64,000 nucleotides of DNA from Gemmatimonadota bacterium (GTDB lineage Bacteria > Gemmatimonadota > Gemmatimonadetes > Gemmatimonadales > Gemmatimonadaceae), in contig PLCA01000009.1 in assembly GCA_003134685.1 (NCBI GenBank), forward strand, positions 124,001 through 188,000. The letters are read 5' to 3'. The notes beneath the pieces are model-generated. The model made no database searches, was not told the DNA's origin, and was given only the letters and a program-made list of their open reading frames with translations. Below, piece after piece: positions 18,241-27,611 of the stretch. Both the position numbers and the translations under genes were made by a program. How positions within the stretch are numbered: position 1 is the first letter of the stretch; every line of letters begins with the position of its first letter.

Positions 18241-19802
18241 AGCTTGCATCACGCCGTATGGCGTCGAGCCTCATGGCCGCGGTGGCGTTTGGCGGGCTTG
18301 CAACGACACCATCATCCTCAATTCCTGTGCGAACCGTTAGCGGCTTGGTAGAGGGTGTACGAGAGAACGCGGCTGTTGTCTTCAAGGGCATTCCGTTCGC
18401 GACGCCACCAGTAGGTGAACTCAGGTGGCGGCCCCCACAGGCTCCGCTTCCGTGGGCCGGAGTGAAGAAGGCCGACCGATTCTCGCCCGTCTGCATGCAA
18501 ACAGGATCCTATCCACCCGACGCACCGGCGGAGACTGTAAGTGAAGACTGTCTCTACCTCAACATCTGGGTCCCCGTTGCCGCGCAAAAAGAGAAGTTGC
18601 CAGTCATGGTTTGGATCTATGGCGGCGGCCTGGAAAATGGCTCGGCGTCGACGCCGCTCTATGCCGGCGACAGGCTGGTGCAGAAAGGTGTGATCCTCGT
18701 AACGGCAAACTATAGGCTGGGCGTGTTTGGCTTTCTTGCGCACCCTGATCTCACGAGCGAGTCCGAGCATCACAGCTCTGGAAACTATGGCTTGCTCGAT
18801 CAAATCGCCGCCTTGAGCTGGGTTCAACACAACATAGCTGCGTTCGGAGGTGATCCGCACCGAGTCACGGTTTTTGGCCAATCCTCTGGCTCGATATCGA
18901 TTAGCGCGCTCGCAACATCGCCGCTGGCCAAGGGCCTGTTTCAACGGGCGATAGGCGAGAGCGGCGGCCTGTTTGAACCGATCAATCTCGCTCCCGGGTT
19001 CAAGCTTCCAGGGGCAGAGCAAGATGGCAAAGCGTTCGCCTCGAGAGCCGGCGCCACGACACTGGCGGAGCTGCGCCAACGACCAGCGACCGAACTGATG
19101 AAGACGCCTTTCGGTGCGCATCTGATCGTCGATGGGTTCGCACTTACTCAGTCGCCTTACGACGCGTATCGGAAAGGCGAGCAAAACAATGTTGCCCTTC
19201 TGCTCGGCTCAAATCAAGACGAGGGCCAAGCGTTCATCGCGGGTCGGACGATCACCGTTGAGAACTTCACGCAAGAACTCGAGCGCGATTTCCCTGATGT
19301 TCTGGTGCGGTCGATCGGTCCCCAGCCGGGCACCACTGACCTGCAGGCGCGGGCCTCTGCCGCCGCTTTCGAACGAGACATGAGGTTTCGCTGGGATATG
19401 TGGACATGGGTCCGTCTTGGTACGAATGCGGGACGGAGTAAGGTCTTCTTCTACGAGTTCTCGCGCGCGCCACCCTATCGCGCCGGCGACAAATTCTTTG
19501 GCTGGGGTGCGAGTCACGGCACGGAGATGCAATACGTCTTCGATCACCTCGATCAAACGCCGCTCCCCTGGACGATTCAAGATCGCAGGCTCGCATCCGA
19601 CATGTGCGCGTACTGGACGAACTTTGCAAAATTTGGCGATCCCAACGGCCCTGGACTCCCGTTTTGGCCGGAAGTCACATCGTCGAGCCAACAGGTCATG
19701 CAGTTGGGGAACGACATCAAGCCGGAGGCGCTCCAAAATGACGACGCTCTGAACCGGATTGATCGCGTCTATGACGGCGCTCGAGGGGCCCCACCGCGCT
19801 GA
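18237..19802 (+). CDS. Type B carboxylesterase (alpha/beta hydrolase)
   Basis: 521 aa. GTG start overlaps the upstream stop by 4 bp. A hydrophobic N-terminus with signal features (SSLMAAVAFGGLATTP) suggests export. Carboxylesterase B signatures are visible: EDCLYLNIWVP (~103-113), oxyanion hole WIYGGGLENGS, and the nucleophile elbow VTVFGQSSGSIS with Ser216, where the family usually reads G-E-S-A-G. SNQDEGQAF and the His region WGASHGTEMQYVF complete the triad. It hydrolyses carboxylic esters; natural substrate unknown. Confidence 0.92.
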   Translation: MKLASRRMASSLMAAVAFGGLATTPSSSIPVRTVSGLVEGVRENAAVVFKGIPFATPPVGELRWRPPQAPLPWAGVKKADRFSPVCMQTGSYPPDAPAETVSEDCLYLNIWVPVAAQKEKLPVMVWIYGGGLENGSASTPLYAGDRLVQKGVILVTANYRLGVFGFLAHPDLTSESEHHSSGNYGLLDQIAALSWVQHNIAAFGGDPHRVTVFGQSSGSISISALATSPLAKGLFQRAIGESGGLFEPINLAPGFKLPGAEQDGKAFASRAGATTLAELRQRPATELMKTPFGAHLIVDGFALTQSPYDAYRKGEQNNVALLLGSNQDEGQAFIAGRTITVENFTQELERDFPDVLVRSIGPQPGTTDLQARASAAAFERDMRFRWDMWTWVRLGTNAGRSKVFFYEFSRAPPYRAGDKFFGWGASHGTEMQYVFDHLDQTPLPWTIQDRRLASDMCAYWTNFAKFGDPNGPGLPFWPEVTSSSQQVMQLGNDIKPEALQNDDALNRIDRVYDGARGAPPR

Positions 19803-19859
19803 GTCAGCGCTCGATGCGGCCTTTGAGCCGCCGCAATCTCAGGAGCTCAGCGCCCATGA

Positions 19860-22037
19860 TCAGAAATTCCGCCCGAGGCCGCCCACCAATCGCCATGGTG
19901 CCTGGTGATCGATCGGCCGGGCCATGCCGAGGTGCAGCGATCCCGAAAACAGTGTCACTCCCAATCCGAGTGTTGCGCGAAAACCGCCTGTGGGGACTGA
20001 CACAGGGGTCGCGCTCCATCCCGCCCCCAGCTCCGTAACAGCGACCCGGGAGGCGTTTGACAGGAGCTCGGTCCATCCCCCTTGCAGGCGTGCCGCCAAT
20101 CCAGGGCCCAATCCGGGAATGAACAAGCTCCGCCAGAAGCGGCGTGGAGATCTCCAAATGGGAAATGAATAAGACGCATCGCTGCGCAGGAGTGCCGCTC
20201 GATCGCCGGCAAATTGTTTGTACGCGTAACCTGGAAGCACTCCACTTCCACCCATCTCAAAGAGCTGTTGCGGGGGGATGACTGCTCCCCACACTGCGCC
20301 GCCCTCCGCGTCGAGGGACAATGCGATCGGTCCCCAATATTTTCTTCCGAACAGCGACAGCTGCGCGCGCTGCCAGTCGAGTCCTCCACGACCGATCTCG
20401 TAATGGGTCGCAGCGCCAATTCCTGGATCCATCGATTGCCCAGTGACATCCGGGTGCAACTCGGTGTCGATTACTCCGAGCGCATAAGTGCCCTCGGTGA
20501 CTCCGCGGTTCGGACGAAAAGATCCGCCGAGGATTATCCCATGAGTCAGTCGTGCACGCTCGGCGCGATCGTCCCCTGCGCCGAACTGGGCCATCACGAG
20601 CCCACGATCGACTGAGCCGAGCACGCGCGTCACCGATGCCAGCGCCACACGCCGGTCGACGTAGTCGAAGTCGTCCGTCGAGCCGACCATCGCCGCCACT
20701 CCACCACTCGTTGGGCCGAGCGGCCGGATGAAGTCGTTGGTAGTCGCCAGTGTTCGTTCTGCCTGCGCACCCACCGTCCATGGATCGCGACGCAGCGTGA
20801 CGTGCGCGCCTCCCCGAAACGTTTCCTCGGTCCACGCCCGACCCACAATCGCACCCGCGCTCAAACCAGGAACGACGTTTCTCATGCGAAGGTTCAATTC
20901 AACGCCGGTGTAGAGTCCTTCGACGCGATCGTAGCGAACGACGTTGTCCGTCTTTTCCGGAAAGAGATCGACCCGCACTCCGCCGGTCTTCTTCCAGATG
21001 TCAGGCGCGACGTCGTCGAAGTCATCCGCTGTGACATTCGTGGTGGCGTCGCCAAGCGATTGCGTCCAGCCGTGATAATGGCTCACGCTATCGGATGGCG
21101 CCCATGTAGTGTGGTGCGGAATGCCGGTGGCCGCCTCGGTAGCTGCAACAGAATCGGCTGAAGTATCGACCATGTGATCACTGAAGCGGGAGACGACGCG
21201 CGTGACGGCTCGGCTGTCGCCCAGCAGTGCGAAAGAACTCTGGAGCTCGGTGCGCTGGAATGCGGGGAGCCAATAGCGCCCCTCGATTTCCGCGTTGACG
21301 AACTCGCAATACGCGACAGCGACGAAGCCCGGCATTCGGGTGGCGAGGCCCGACATTCGGGTAATCAGCGAACCTCCTCCTTTCGGCTTTCCGAGGACGA
21401 CGAACTGCCCGCGCATCCGCACGATCTGCGCACGATCCACGTCGAGATCGATCTCCCCGTCGAACGCGGCGAAACGCGTCGAGTCTCGCAGGTGGGGCGT
21501 CACATGGACGCGCACTATGGGAATCGTTCGCGTGAGCGAATGCATCACGACCACAGTGTCGCCGCCGGAATACCGATAGAACTGCTCTCGGTCGGCCGCG
21601 AACGGATGAACCGCAACGATGGTGTCGGATTGTGGCTTCCGGCGCAGCCGCCGCGAGCTGTCCAACTGGACGCCGAGCGTCAATCGCTCGCCATATAGCG
21701 ACGGCTCGGTCCAGCCACCGACGAAGCTCATCATCGATACCAGTGATCCCATCGACTGAGTTCGATACCCGAGCACGTGCATGTCGTAGCTGCCTCCCCG
21801 CGTCCAATGCACCGCCGAGGCAAGCTGCTCGATGTGCGCCGTGCGTTCGCGCCCGAGCGAATCGCGAAGAAGAACGGAAAATTCGGTTTCGACGTGTGCC
21901 CGGTACCCGCCGAATTCCGGGGGCGGAGCGTGGTTCGCGCTCGTCGCGCGGGTGACGAGATCGCGCAACGCAGCGGAGGAGTAGATCGGCTGGGCCACGC
22001 TCGTGAGCTGCGCAAGCACTAACAGGGACTGGATCAC
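19860..22037 (-). CDS. Predicted outer-membrane beta-barrel protein
   Basis: 725 aa. N-terminal signal (IQSLLVLAQLTSVAQP). Residues ~25-300 are a soluble beta-rich domain resembling outer-membrane lipoprotein-sorting folds (DGEIDLDVDRAQIVRMRGQF). Residues ~370-725 alternate polar and aromatic residues in strands (GVELNLRMRNVVPGLSAG) and include GSGVLPGYAYKQFAGDRAAL, the G-x-R/Y-x-x-x-A-G-D-R-A pattern found in surface-antigen (BamA/DUF5686-like) barrels; the chain ends in Phe. It probably sits in the outer membrane. Function unknown. Convergent with the carboxylesterase gene, 57 bp apart. Confidence 0.8.
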   Translation of the reverse strand: MIQSLLVLAQLTSVAQPIYSSAALRDLVTRATSANHAPPPEFGGYRAHVETEFSVLLRDSLGRERTAHIEQLASAVHWTRGGSYDMHVLGYRTQSMGSLVSMMSFVGGWTEPSLYGERLTLGVQLDSSRRLRRKPQSDTIVAVHPFAADREQFYRYSGGDTVVVMHSLTRTIPIVRVHVTPHLRDSTRFAAFDGEIDLDVDRAQIVRMRGQFVVLGKPKGGGSLITRMSGLATRMPGFVAVAYCEFVNAEIEGRYWLPAFQRTELQSSFALLGDSRAVTRVVSRFSDHMVDTSADSVAATEAATGIPHHTTWAPSDSVSHYHGWTQSLGDATTNVTADDFDDVAPDIWKKTGGVRVDLFPEKTDNVVRYDRVEGLYTGVELNLRMRNVVPGLSAGAIVGRAWTEETFRGGAHVTLRRDPWTVGAQAERTLATTNDFIRPLGPTSGGVAAMVGSTDDFDYVDRRVALASVTRVLGSVDRGLVMAQFGAGDDRAERARLTHGIILGGSFRPNRGVTEGTYALGVIDTELHPDVTGQSMDPGIGAATHYEIGRGGLDWQRAQLSLFGRKYWGPIALSLDAEGGAVWGAVIPPQQLFEMGGSGVLPGYAYKQFAGDRAALLRSDASYSFPIWRSPRRFWRSLFIPGLGPGLAARLQGGWTELLSNASRVAVTELGAGWSATPVSVPTGGFRATLGLGVTLFSGSLHLGMARPIDHQAPWRLVGGLGRNF

Positions 22038-22118
22038 GGTATGAGTGAGTTAACAGCCGCTACACGCTCAAACCAGTGGCTGCCGCCCAAGGACTCTATC
22101 AACCAACGGGCGGGGCTG

Positions 22119-24023
22119 CTAGCGAGCCGGGGAAAGCTCGAGATCGAGAGTAAACACTGAGCCTTTTCCGACCTCGCTTTCCGCCGTCAGCTTGCCGCCC
22201 ATGGCCTGCGCGAGCGCTTGACTGATCGCGAGCCCCAGCCCTACGCCCTGCTGACTGTCCGGATTTGCGTTTCGATCCAGCTGCACGAAGGGATCGAAAA
22301 TGGACTCGAGCTTGCTGGCCGGAATTCCCCGTCCGGTGTCGGCAACGCTGATTCTCGCCCGCCCATCGCGGGACTCGCAGGAAAGGGTTATCGCGCCGCC
22401 GGGGTCCGTGAATTTGAGCGCGTTGGTGAGCAGGTTCAGGATCACCTGCTCGATCTTCTCGGAATCGCCGAGCGCCACGCACGTCCCATCGAGCGTTTCG
22501 TAACGGTACGCGATGTTACGCGCCTTCATTTGCGGCTCGACGAGCATGTGCGCTGATTCGAGAATGGTGTTGAGCTGCACGGGCTCGCGTTTGGTGCTCA
22601 CTGATCCGGCGTCGATCTTGGCAAAGTTCAGCACATCGTTGATCAGGCCGAGCAGAAACTTTCCGCTCTTTTTTATGCGCGCGAGATAGTCGCGCTGCGC
22701 ATCGCTCACCGGGCCGCCGAGCCCCATCTCCATGAGATCGGTGTAGCCGTTGACGGCGTTGAGCGGAGTCCTGAGCTCGTGGCTCATCACGGCCAGGAAT
22801 TCCATCTTCGCCTGGTTGGCTTTCTGCGCCTCAGCCTGTGATTGCGCAAGATCGCGGTTCGAGGTCTTGAGCTCTTCGGTTTGCGTCTCGAGGACCTGGA
22901 CTACCTGCTTGAGCTGAGCCGCCCGCATCTCGAGCTCGACGGTCTTTGCCCTGAGCTGCTCGTGCGTTCGCGCATTGTCGATGGCCAGCGCCGCCCTCGT
23001 GCCGAGGTCCATCGCGAACTCCAGATCCCTCTCGTCGTAGTGCCGCCCCGACTCGGCCGTCACGATCGTAAGTGTCCCGAGCTTGGCCTCCCTCGCGATG
23101 AGGGGAACGGTGATGAAGGAAGTGAGTCCAAGAGCCCGGATGATGGATGCCTCGACCGGATCGCGCACACCCGCGTCGATCATCTCGTCGGTGATCTCGC
23201 GAACGAGCACAGGCTGCCCGCTCGCGAGAACGTTCCTCCGGCTCGTCGGCGCGTCGGGATCTTCAGGATATCTCTCTTGAAAGTCTTTTGCGATCGCGAT
23301 CTTCTGAGGATCGGAATGAGCGACCGCCACACGCTTGAACATGCCGTCCTCACCGAGGATGTCGATCGCGCACCAATCGCAGAGTCTCGGCACCACGAAC
23401 TGAGCGAGCTGCGCCAGGCGCGACTCGTAGTCCTCGGACTGATACAATCCAAGCGTCGCCTGGCCGAGGAATTCGACGCGCCGACTCGCCTCCTCCGCTG
23501 CCGCAAGGGTCGTTCGCTCGGCTTCGAGAGCAAGGCGCTCGGTAACGTCCTGTCCGGTGCCGACCATCCGAATCGGGTTGCCATCGCGGTCGTATATCGC
23601 CCGCCCGCGCGCGTGCAGCGTCCGGACCGATCCATCCGACCTGATCAGCCGGTGGTAGTAGTCGAAGGGTTTTCGTGAGAGGAGGGAAGCCTGCACCACC
23701 TGCTGCATCATCTCACGGTCTTCGGGATGAAGCCGCTCGGTGTAGTTCTCGAATGAAGGGATAAACGTCCGCGGGTCTTCGCCGAAATTCCTGAAGGTCT
23801 GAGCTGTCCAGGTGAGGCGGCCGGTGGAGATATCCCACTCCCAGCTCCCGATCAGCGCCAACTCCTGGGACTCGGCGAGGATCTGTTCCGCCCGGGCAAG
23901 CGCCTCCCGCAAGCTCGTTTCCGAAGAAAGAGCATCGTCGGAATTGACAGCCGCGGCATTGGATCCTTCGGGGGTGACGAGCGACAGAGGCAGGAGGTCG
24001 GAGGTGAGAGATTGATGAAGCAA
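22119..24023 (-). CDS. Soluble PAS-GAF hybrid-free sensor histidine kinase
   Basis: 634 aa from TTG 24023, which follows AAGGA by 5 nt. Domain order: PAS with PAC (~55-165; IGSWEWDISTGRL and GTGQDVTERL), GAF (~190-350; ends AALAIDNARTHEQL), a coiled-coil linker (~355-405), HisKA with the phosphorylated His415 in MSHELRTPLNAV, and HATPase_c with N534, DTGRGIP, and GVGLGLAIS. No membrane segment or receiver domain is visible, so it should sense a cytoplasmic signal and phosphorylate a separate regulator that is not in the window. The frame continues upstream into the ABC permease, but that region is not coding. The start is uncertain because no ATG or GTG lies near the PAS domain. Confidence 0.88.
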   Translation of the reverse strand: MLHQSLTSDLLPLSLVTPEGSNAAAVNSDDALSSETSLREALARAEQILAESQELALIGSWEWDISTGRLTWTAQTFRNFGEDPRTFIPSFENYTERLHPEDREMMQQVVQASLLSRKPFDYYHRLIRSDGSVRTLHARGRAIYDRDGNPIRMVGTGQDVTERLALEAERTTLAAAEEASRRVEFLGQATLGLYQSEDYESRLAQLAQFVVPRLCDWCAIDILGEDGMFKRVAVAHSDPQKIAIAKDFQERYPEDPDAPTSRRNVLASGQPVLVREITDEMIDAGVRDPVEASIIRALGLTSFITVPLIAREAKLGTLTIVTAESGRHYDERDLEFAMDLGTRAALAIDNARTHEQLRAKTVELEMRAAQLKQVVQVLETQTEELKTSNRDLAQSQAEAQKANQAKMEFLAVMSHELRTPLNAVNGYTDLMEMGLGGPVSDAQRDYLARIKKSGKFLLGLINDVLNFAKIDAGSVSTKREPVQLNTILESAHMLVEPQMKARNIAYRYETLDGTCVALGDSEKIEQVILNLLTNALKFTDPGGAITLSCESRDGRARISVADTGRGIPASKLESIFDPFVQLDRNANPDSQQGVGLGLAISQALAQAMGGKLTAESEVGKGSVFTLDLELSPAR

Positions 24024-24118
24024 TATCCTTACCGGCGCTTTCCACAAGGGCGTCTCAGGATTGATGGCCGCGCGGTTTCCGCTTTTCTGGGCGGAGTAGC
24101 GCGCGAATCTACGCGACG

Positions 24119-24952
24119 CTACAGGTCCCGCCGATTGAGTAAAACTATCGCGACCCCGAGAATGAACACGAAATAACCACCAGCATACACCACCGCCGTC
24201 ACGCTCGGGATCGACACGTTTGCGAATGGAGAAAACGAGAGCGAACCAGCCAACGGTGTCTGCATCTCGTACGCGGCCCGCCGCCAGAGTGACTCGGTTG
24301 GCATGATCAGGCTTGAGAGTATGCCGAGCGTCACGATCTCCGTGCTCTGCGAGAACCCGCTTACTTGTTCCAGCCATCCACCCATGAACGCGACGCCCTG
24401 AAGCCCGAGCGCGAGGACGCCGCAGGTCAGCGTCGAGAAACGCGTGCCCAACAGAATTGTCACGCTCAGCGCGACGATGCACTCGGCGACGATTAGCAAC
24501 ATTCCATGAAACGGATGCTCGGGCAGAACGCCCGTGACGGCGAAAGCGACCGCGACCGTACTCCAGAACGTGATGGCGACGTATACCGTGACCATCGCGG
24601 CGAATCCGAGGAACTTACCGGTGAGGATTTGCCACCGCGCAATCGGCTTAGTCGCAATAGCGTGAATCGTCCCTGAGCTGATCTCGCCGGCCAGCGTGTC
24701 GATCGAAGTGAGAATCGTCATCACGACCGCGAGGAGGTCGCAGGTGTATAGGCCGACCATCAGCATGCCGCTCTCCACCTGATACCGCACGAACGGCGAC
24801 ATCGGACGTCCCTCGAATTCCGCGACCTGGAAGCGTAGAGCAACGGCGAAAATTGCGAGCAACAGCACCGCGGCCAGCAGCGCGGTCCACAGGATTTTGC
24901 GCCGCGCCGCCTCGCGCAGCGTGACACCGGCAAGGATCCATAGCCCCCTCAT
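24119..24952 (-). CDS. ABC-2 type transporter permease
   Basis: 277 aa with six hydrophobic segments. It starts MRGLWILAGVTLREAARRKI, a typical amphipathic N-terminal helix of ABC-2 (NosY-like) permeases, and contains SIDTLAGEISSGTIHAIATK, the conserved gating loop of this family. It overlaps the ATPase gene by 4 bp and should form a homodimeric or heterodimeric exporter with it. Substrate unknown. The histidine kinase gene follows on the same strand. Confidence 0.9.
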   Translation of the reverse strand: MRGLWILAGVTLREAARRKILWTALLAAVLLLAIFAVALRFQVAEFEGRPMSPFVRYQVESGMLMVGLYTCDLLAVVMTILTSIDTLAGEISSGTIHAIATKPIARWQILTGKFLGFAAMVTVYVAITFWSTVAVAFAVTGVLPEHPFHGMLLIVAECIVALSVTILLGTRFSTLTCGVLALGLQGVAFMGGWLEQVSGFSQSTEIVTLGILSSLIMPTESLWRRAAYEMQTPLAGSLSFSPFANVSIPSVTAVVYAGGYFVFILGVAIVLLNRRDL

Positions 24953-25875
24953 AGTCCGCGATCCTCTCCGACTAGCCTCACGAACAAATCCTCCAGCGCA
25001 AGCGGCTCCGGCGTGACACGATAGACATCAGCGCCTGATGCAACGATGAGACGTACGATTTCAGGCAGCACATCCTGCGACGACACGCCAAAGGTCAGCT
25101 GTTCGCCCTCGTATCGAGGCGCGCGCACAAGCCCCGCAAGTTGAGAAAGCACCGCCGGCGACAACTTGCCGACCTGCGCGGTGACGTGAAATCCTTCCGG
25201 TGAAGAGGTCCTCAGATCCCGATCAGCGATGACCTCGCCGTCCTTGATGAATGCGACGCGGTCACACGTGATTTCCACTTCGCTCAGTAGATGCGAATTG
25301 AGAAACACCGTCGCTCCACGATCGCGTTGTGCGCGGATGACGTCGCGCACCATGCGGCGCCCCATCGGGTCGAGCCCTGATGTCGGCTCGTCGAGGAAGA
25401 CAATCTGCGGCTCGTGAATCAGCGCTTGCCCCAGGCCGAGACGCTGCAACATGCCCTTGGAGAAGCCGCGCAGTCGCCGGTCGGCGTGCTGCACGATGCC
25501 AACGAGCTCGAGCACCTCCGGAACCCGGGTACGCAGCCGGTCGGCAGACATCCCGCACAGTCGCCCGTGCAAATGCAGCAACTCGGCGGCGGTGAGCCAG
25601 TCGTAAAACCGAAAGTCCTCCGGGAGAAAGCCAATTTGCCGGCGCGCATCGACGTCACCAGCCGGTAACCCCAGTACCTCCGCGTGTCCGCCCGTTGGTC
25701 TTACCAGGCCGAGGAGCATCTTGATCGACGTGCTCTTGCCCGCGCCGTTTGGCCCGAGAAAGCCGAAGATCTCACCGCGATTCACCGTCAACGACAGATC
25801 GCTAACCGCGACGCGCGATCCAAACACCTTGCGCAGGTTCCGCGTCTCGATGGCGCACGAAGTTGATTTGGTCAG
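24949..25875 (-). CDS. ABC transporter ATP-binding protein
   Basis: ABC ATPase partner of the downstream permease. Walker A GPNGAGKS, Q-loop FLPEDFRFYDWLT, signature GFSKGMLQRLGLGQAL (F-S-K-G-M variant), Walker B IVFLDEPTSGLDP and switch His in LNSHLLSEV are all present. Conserved beta-strand sequence IETRNLRKVFGSR lies upstream of the first standard start (GTG 25827), so translation should begin earlier. The only candidate before an in-frame stop is a CTG at 25875, 6 nt after GGAGAG, giving 308 aa. The GTG start would remove the first beta strand. It is the head of the two-gene exporter. Confidence 0.88.
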   Translation of the reverse strand: MTKSTSCAIETRNLRKVFGSRVAVSDLSLTVNRGEIFGFLGPNGAGKSTSIKMLLGLVRPTGGHAEVLGLPAGDVDARRQIGFLPEDFRFYDWLTAAELLHLHGRLCGMSADRLRTRVPEVLELVGIVQHADRRLRGFSKGMLQRLGLGQALIHEPQIVFLDEPTSGLDPMGRRMVRDVIRAQRDRGATVFLNSHLLSEVEITCDRVAFIKDGEVIADRDLRTSSPEGFHVTAQVGKLSPAVLSQLAGLVRAPRYEGEQLTFGVSSQDVLPEIVRLIVASGADVYRVTPEPLALEDLFVRLVGEDRGL

Positions 25876-25899
25876 TGGAACTCTCCGTGAGTCACTGCA

Positions 25900-26811
25900 T
25901 CACCTGGCCGAGCTCGCGAGGGGAACGGCGTCCCCCGAGCTTCCATAGCCAGCAAGCGTGAACACGGTTCCGCCGCTCGCCCACATCAGCTGGTACGTCG
26001 GACCGCGTCGCCCACCCGTGGTGATGAGCATGCCCGGTTGTCCATTGATCTGCACAGCGTCGTAAGACCGGATAGCCCTGGGCAACGACATGGACAACGT
26101 CGATTTCAAATCGAAGACATGCTGAAAGTCGCGCGTCTGATTCGGACTCATGCCGGACAGCTCGAGCGCGATCGTCGCCAGCTCCCCAATGTCCAACCCT
26201 GGCGGAACCACAGCGGACGTCGCGGGCGTTTGCGTGAACAACACGCAATTGGCATTGTCAGTCGAGGGCGGCGGCGGTCCATTGATCTGGTTCTGAATTG
26301 TGTTGGCGACAGGTGCGGGACAATTTCCGTACTGCACGCGAATCGCTCGAGCTGTTTGCGTCCCCAGGACCCTGCCGTCCACGCTGCCCGGGACCTGCGC
26401 GTCGCGTCGCCCCGCTTCCGCAAGGATCGTCAGGAGCTGCGCGCGATTCACCTTGGCATTCATGGAGTGCGCTCCGATCACAGTGATCGACGGCGCGTCA
26501 CTCCGCGCGCGCAGGAGTCGCGCGGTGAAGCCAGCCAACCGAGTCGCGGAGTCTGCGCTCGAAACTGGCTTGTCCGCCTCGTTGAGTGCCACGCTTGTGG
26601 TTTCGCCGACCATGCTGCCGATCAGCGCCTGGATCTGCTGGCCCGCGCTCGTCGCCGATGGGGCGGAAACTCCCGGCGTTACGGCCTTGGGCTTGGCGAT
26701 CCTGAGCGAGGCGATGAAGCGTGGTCCGAACAGGGTGGTGAACGCTGAAACAACGAGGAGCACGAAGAGGACAAGGATGCCGATGCGGTTACGGTCTTCC
26801 CCTATTTGCAT
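25900..26811 (-). CDS. Membrane-anchored hypothetical protein in the EXO-like cluster
   Basis: 303 aa. One N-terminal transmembrane segment (IGILVLFVLLVVSAFTTLF) and a large Ala/Ser/Gly-rich extracytoplasmic part. It includes a short stretch NAKVNRAQLLTILAEAGRRD and a pair of cysteines in VQYGNCPAPVAN and NANCVLF. No family recognised. ATG 26811 overlaps the end of the EXORDIUM-like gene by 10 bp; an earlier ATG at 26832 is possible but has no better ribosome site. It is probably co-expressed with the gene upstream and may work with it at the cell surface. Confidence 0.75.
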   Translation of the reverse strand: MQIGEDRNRIGILVLFVLLVVSAFTTLFGPRFIASLRIAKPKAVTPGVSAPSATSAGQQIQALIGSMVGETTSVALNEADKPVSSADSATRLAGFTARLLRARSDAPSITVIGAHSMNAKVNRAQLLTILAEAGRRDAQVPGSVDGRVLGTQTARAIRVQYGNCPAPVANTIQNQINGPPPPSTDNANCVLFTQTPATSAVVPPGLDIGELATIALELSGMSPNQTRDFQHVFDLKSTLSMSLPRAIRSYDAVQINGQPGMLITTGGRRGPTYQLMWASGGTVFTLAGYGSSGDAVPLASSAR

Positions 26812-27587
26812 TGATTGTTCTTGTTTGACCATTCCAACTGAACGGTGTATTCGCCCACCTGGCGCGTTTGCCAGGCACAGATATCTCCGATTTCACCGTT
26901 TGCGTCGTCGTACCAACCCGCCCCGGGAATCGGGTCAGTAACTGCCTCACAAAGCTCATGAGAGCTCGTCGAGGTCAAAGCTTGGAATGTCGATAAAGAT
27001 CCCAGGCAGCCGTTGCAGTTGGGATAGGGCATGGCGGCGTAAAAAAGTTTGCCGTCGATTTGGTCGTGGTAGCCGCAGAAGGCCTGACAGGACTTTGATC
27101 CACCAAGAACGAGGCTTACTCCCGGCGGCAAATAGACGAAGTACAGCAGGTTCGAATTTGGAGGCGGGAGAGCGGATCCGGGATTCGTCAACTCGACAAG
27201 TTTGGATCGGATCCATTCGTCGGTGACGCTGGCTGCTGGCTCGACATCAGATAGGATTGTCGTCCCTATGAATCGGCCCGAAGCAATGTGGTAAGAGCCA
27301 GTACTATACTCTGACAAGCCGCCTATCAAATCGCTTGCGAGAATGGTACCGAAAAACCTGTTGATGTCACTAGCCACCTTGCCGGGAGCCGGCGCGGCCC
27401 AAGCGCTCCCCAGATACACAGTATAGACCTCGACCTGAGCGAGAAGCGGCCCTCCTCTGTATGTGAGTCGAGGAGGAGCAACCGGAGCAACGCCTTTGAC
27501 GTGTACGAAGAGTTGCGCCGGAGCTGCGATGGGAACGATTCGAATCGCATCGCGTCCTCGAGGGGAGACTGTCTTTTCCGGCGTCAT
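26802..27587 (-). CDS. EXORDIUM/PHI-1-like secreted-type protein with HELCE motif
   Basis: 261 aa. The C-terminal half has SSHELCEAVTDPIPGAGWYDDANGEIGDIC in two conserved blocks: an H-E-x-x-E-A-x-T-D/N-P motif and the following W-Y-D and G-E-I-x-D-x-C elements, as found in bacterial and plant EXORDIUM (Phi_1) proteins and predicted zinc-dependent hydrolases. The central GCLGSLSTFQALTS and six cysteines (C-G-Y, C-N-G-C, H-E-L-C, D-I-C, N-Q-C) suggest disulfides outside the cytoplasm. No clear signal peptide is seen at MTPEKTVSPRGRD, so the export route or start is uncertain. Biochemical function unproven. Confidence 0.75.
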   Translation of the reverse strand: MTPEKTVSPRGRDAIRIVPIAAPAQLFVHVKGVAPVAPPRLTYRGGPLLAQVEVYTVYLGSAWAAPAPGKVASDINRFFGTILASDLIGGLSEYSTGSYHIASGRFIGTTILSDVEPAASVTDEWIRSKLVELTNPGSALPPPNSNLLYFVYLPPGVSLVLGGSKSCQAFCGYHDQIDGKLFYAAMPYPNCNGCLGSLSTFQALTSTSSHELCEAVTDPIPGAGWYDDANGEIGDICAWQTRQVGEYTVQLEWSNKNNQCK

Positions 27588-27611
27588 AGCGGGCGCGGCA
27601 GGACCACGCTC

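Noticed and set aside
22119-24482. Longer 787-aa histidine kinase start at 24482
   Set aside because: The extra N-terminal part is antisense-frame translation of the ABC permease gene and lacks conserved content.
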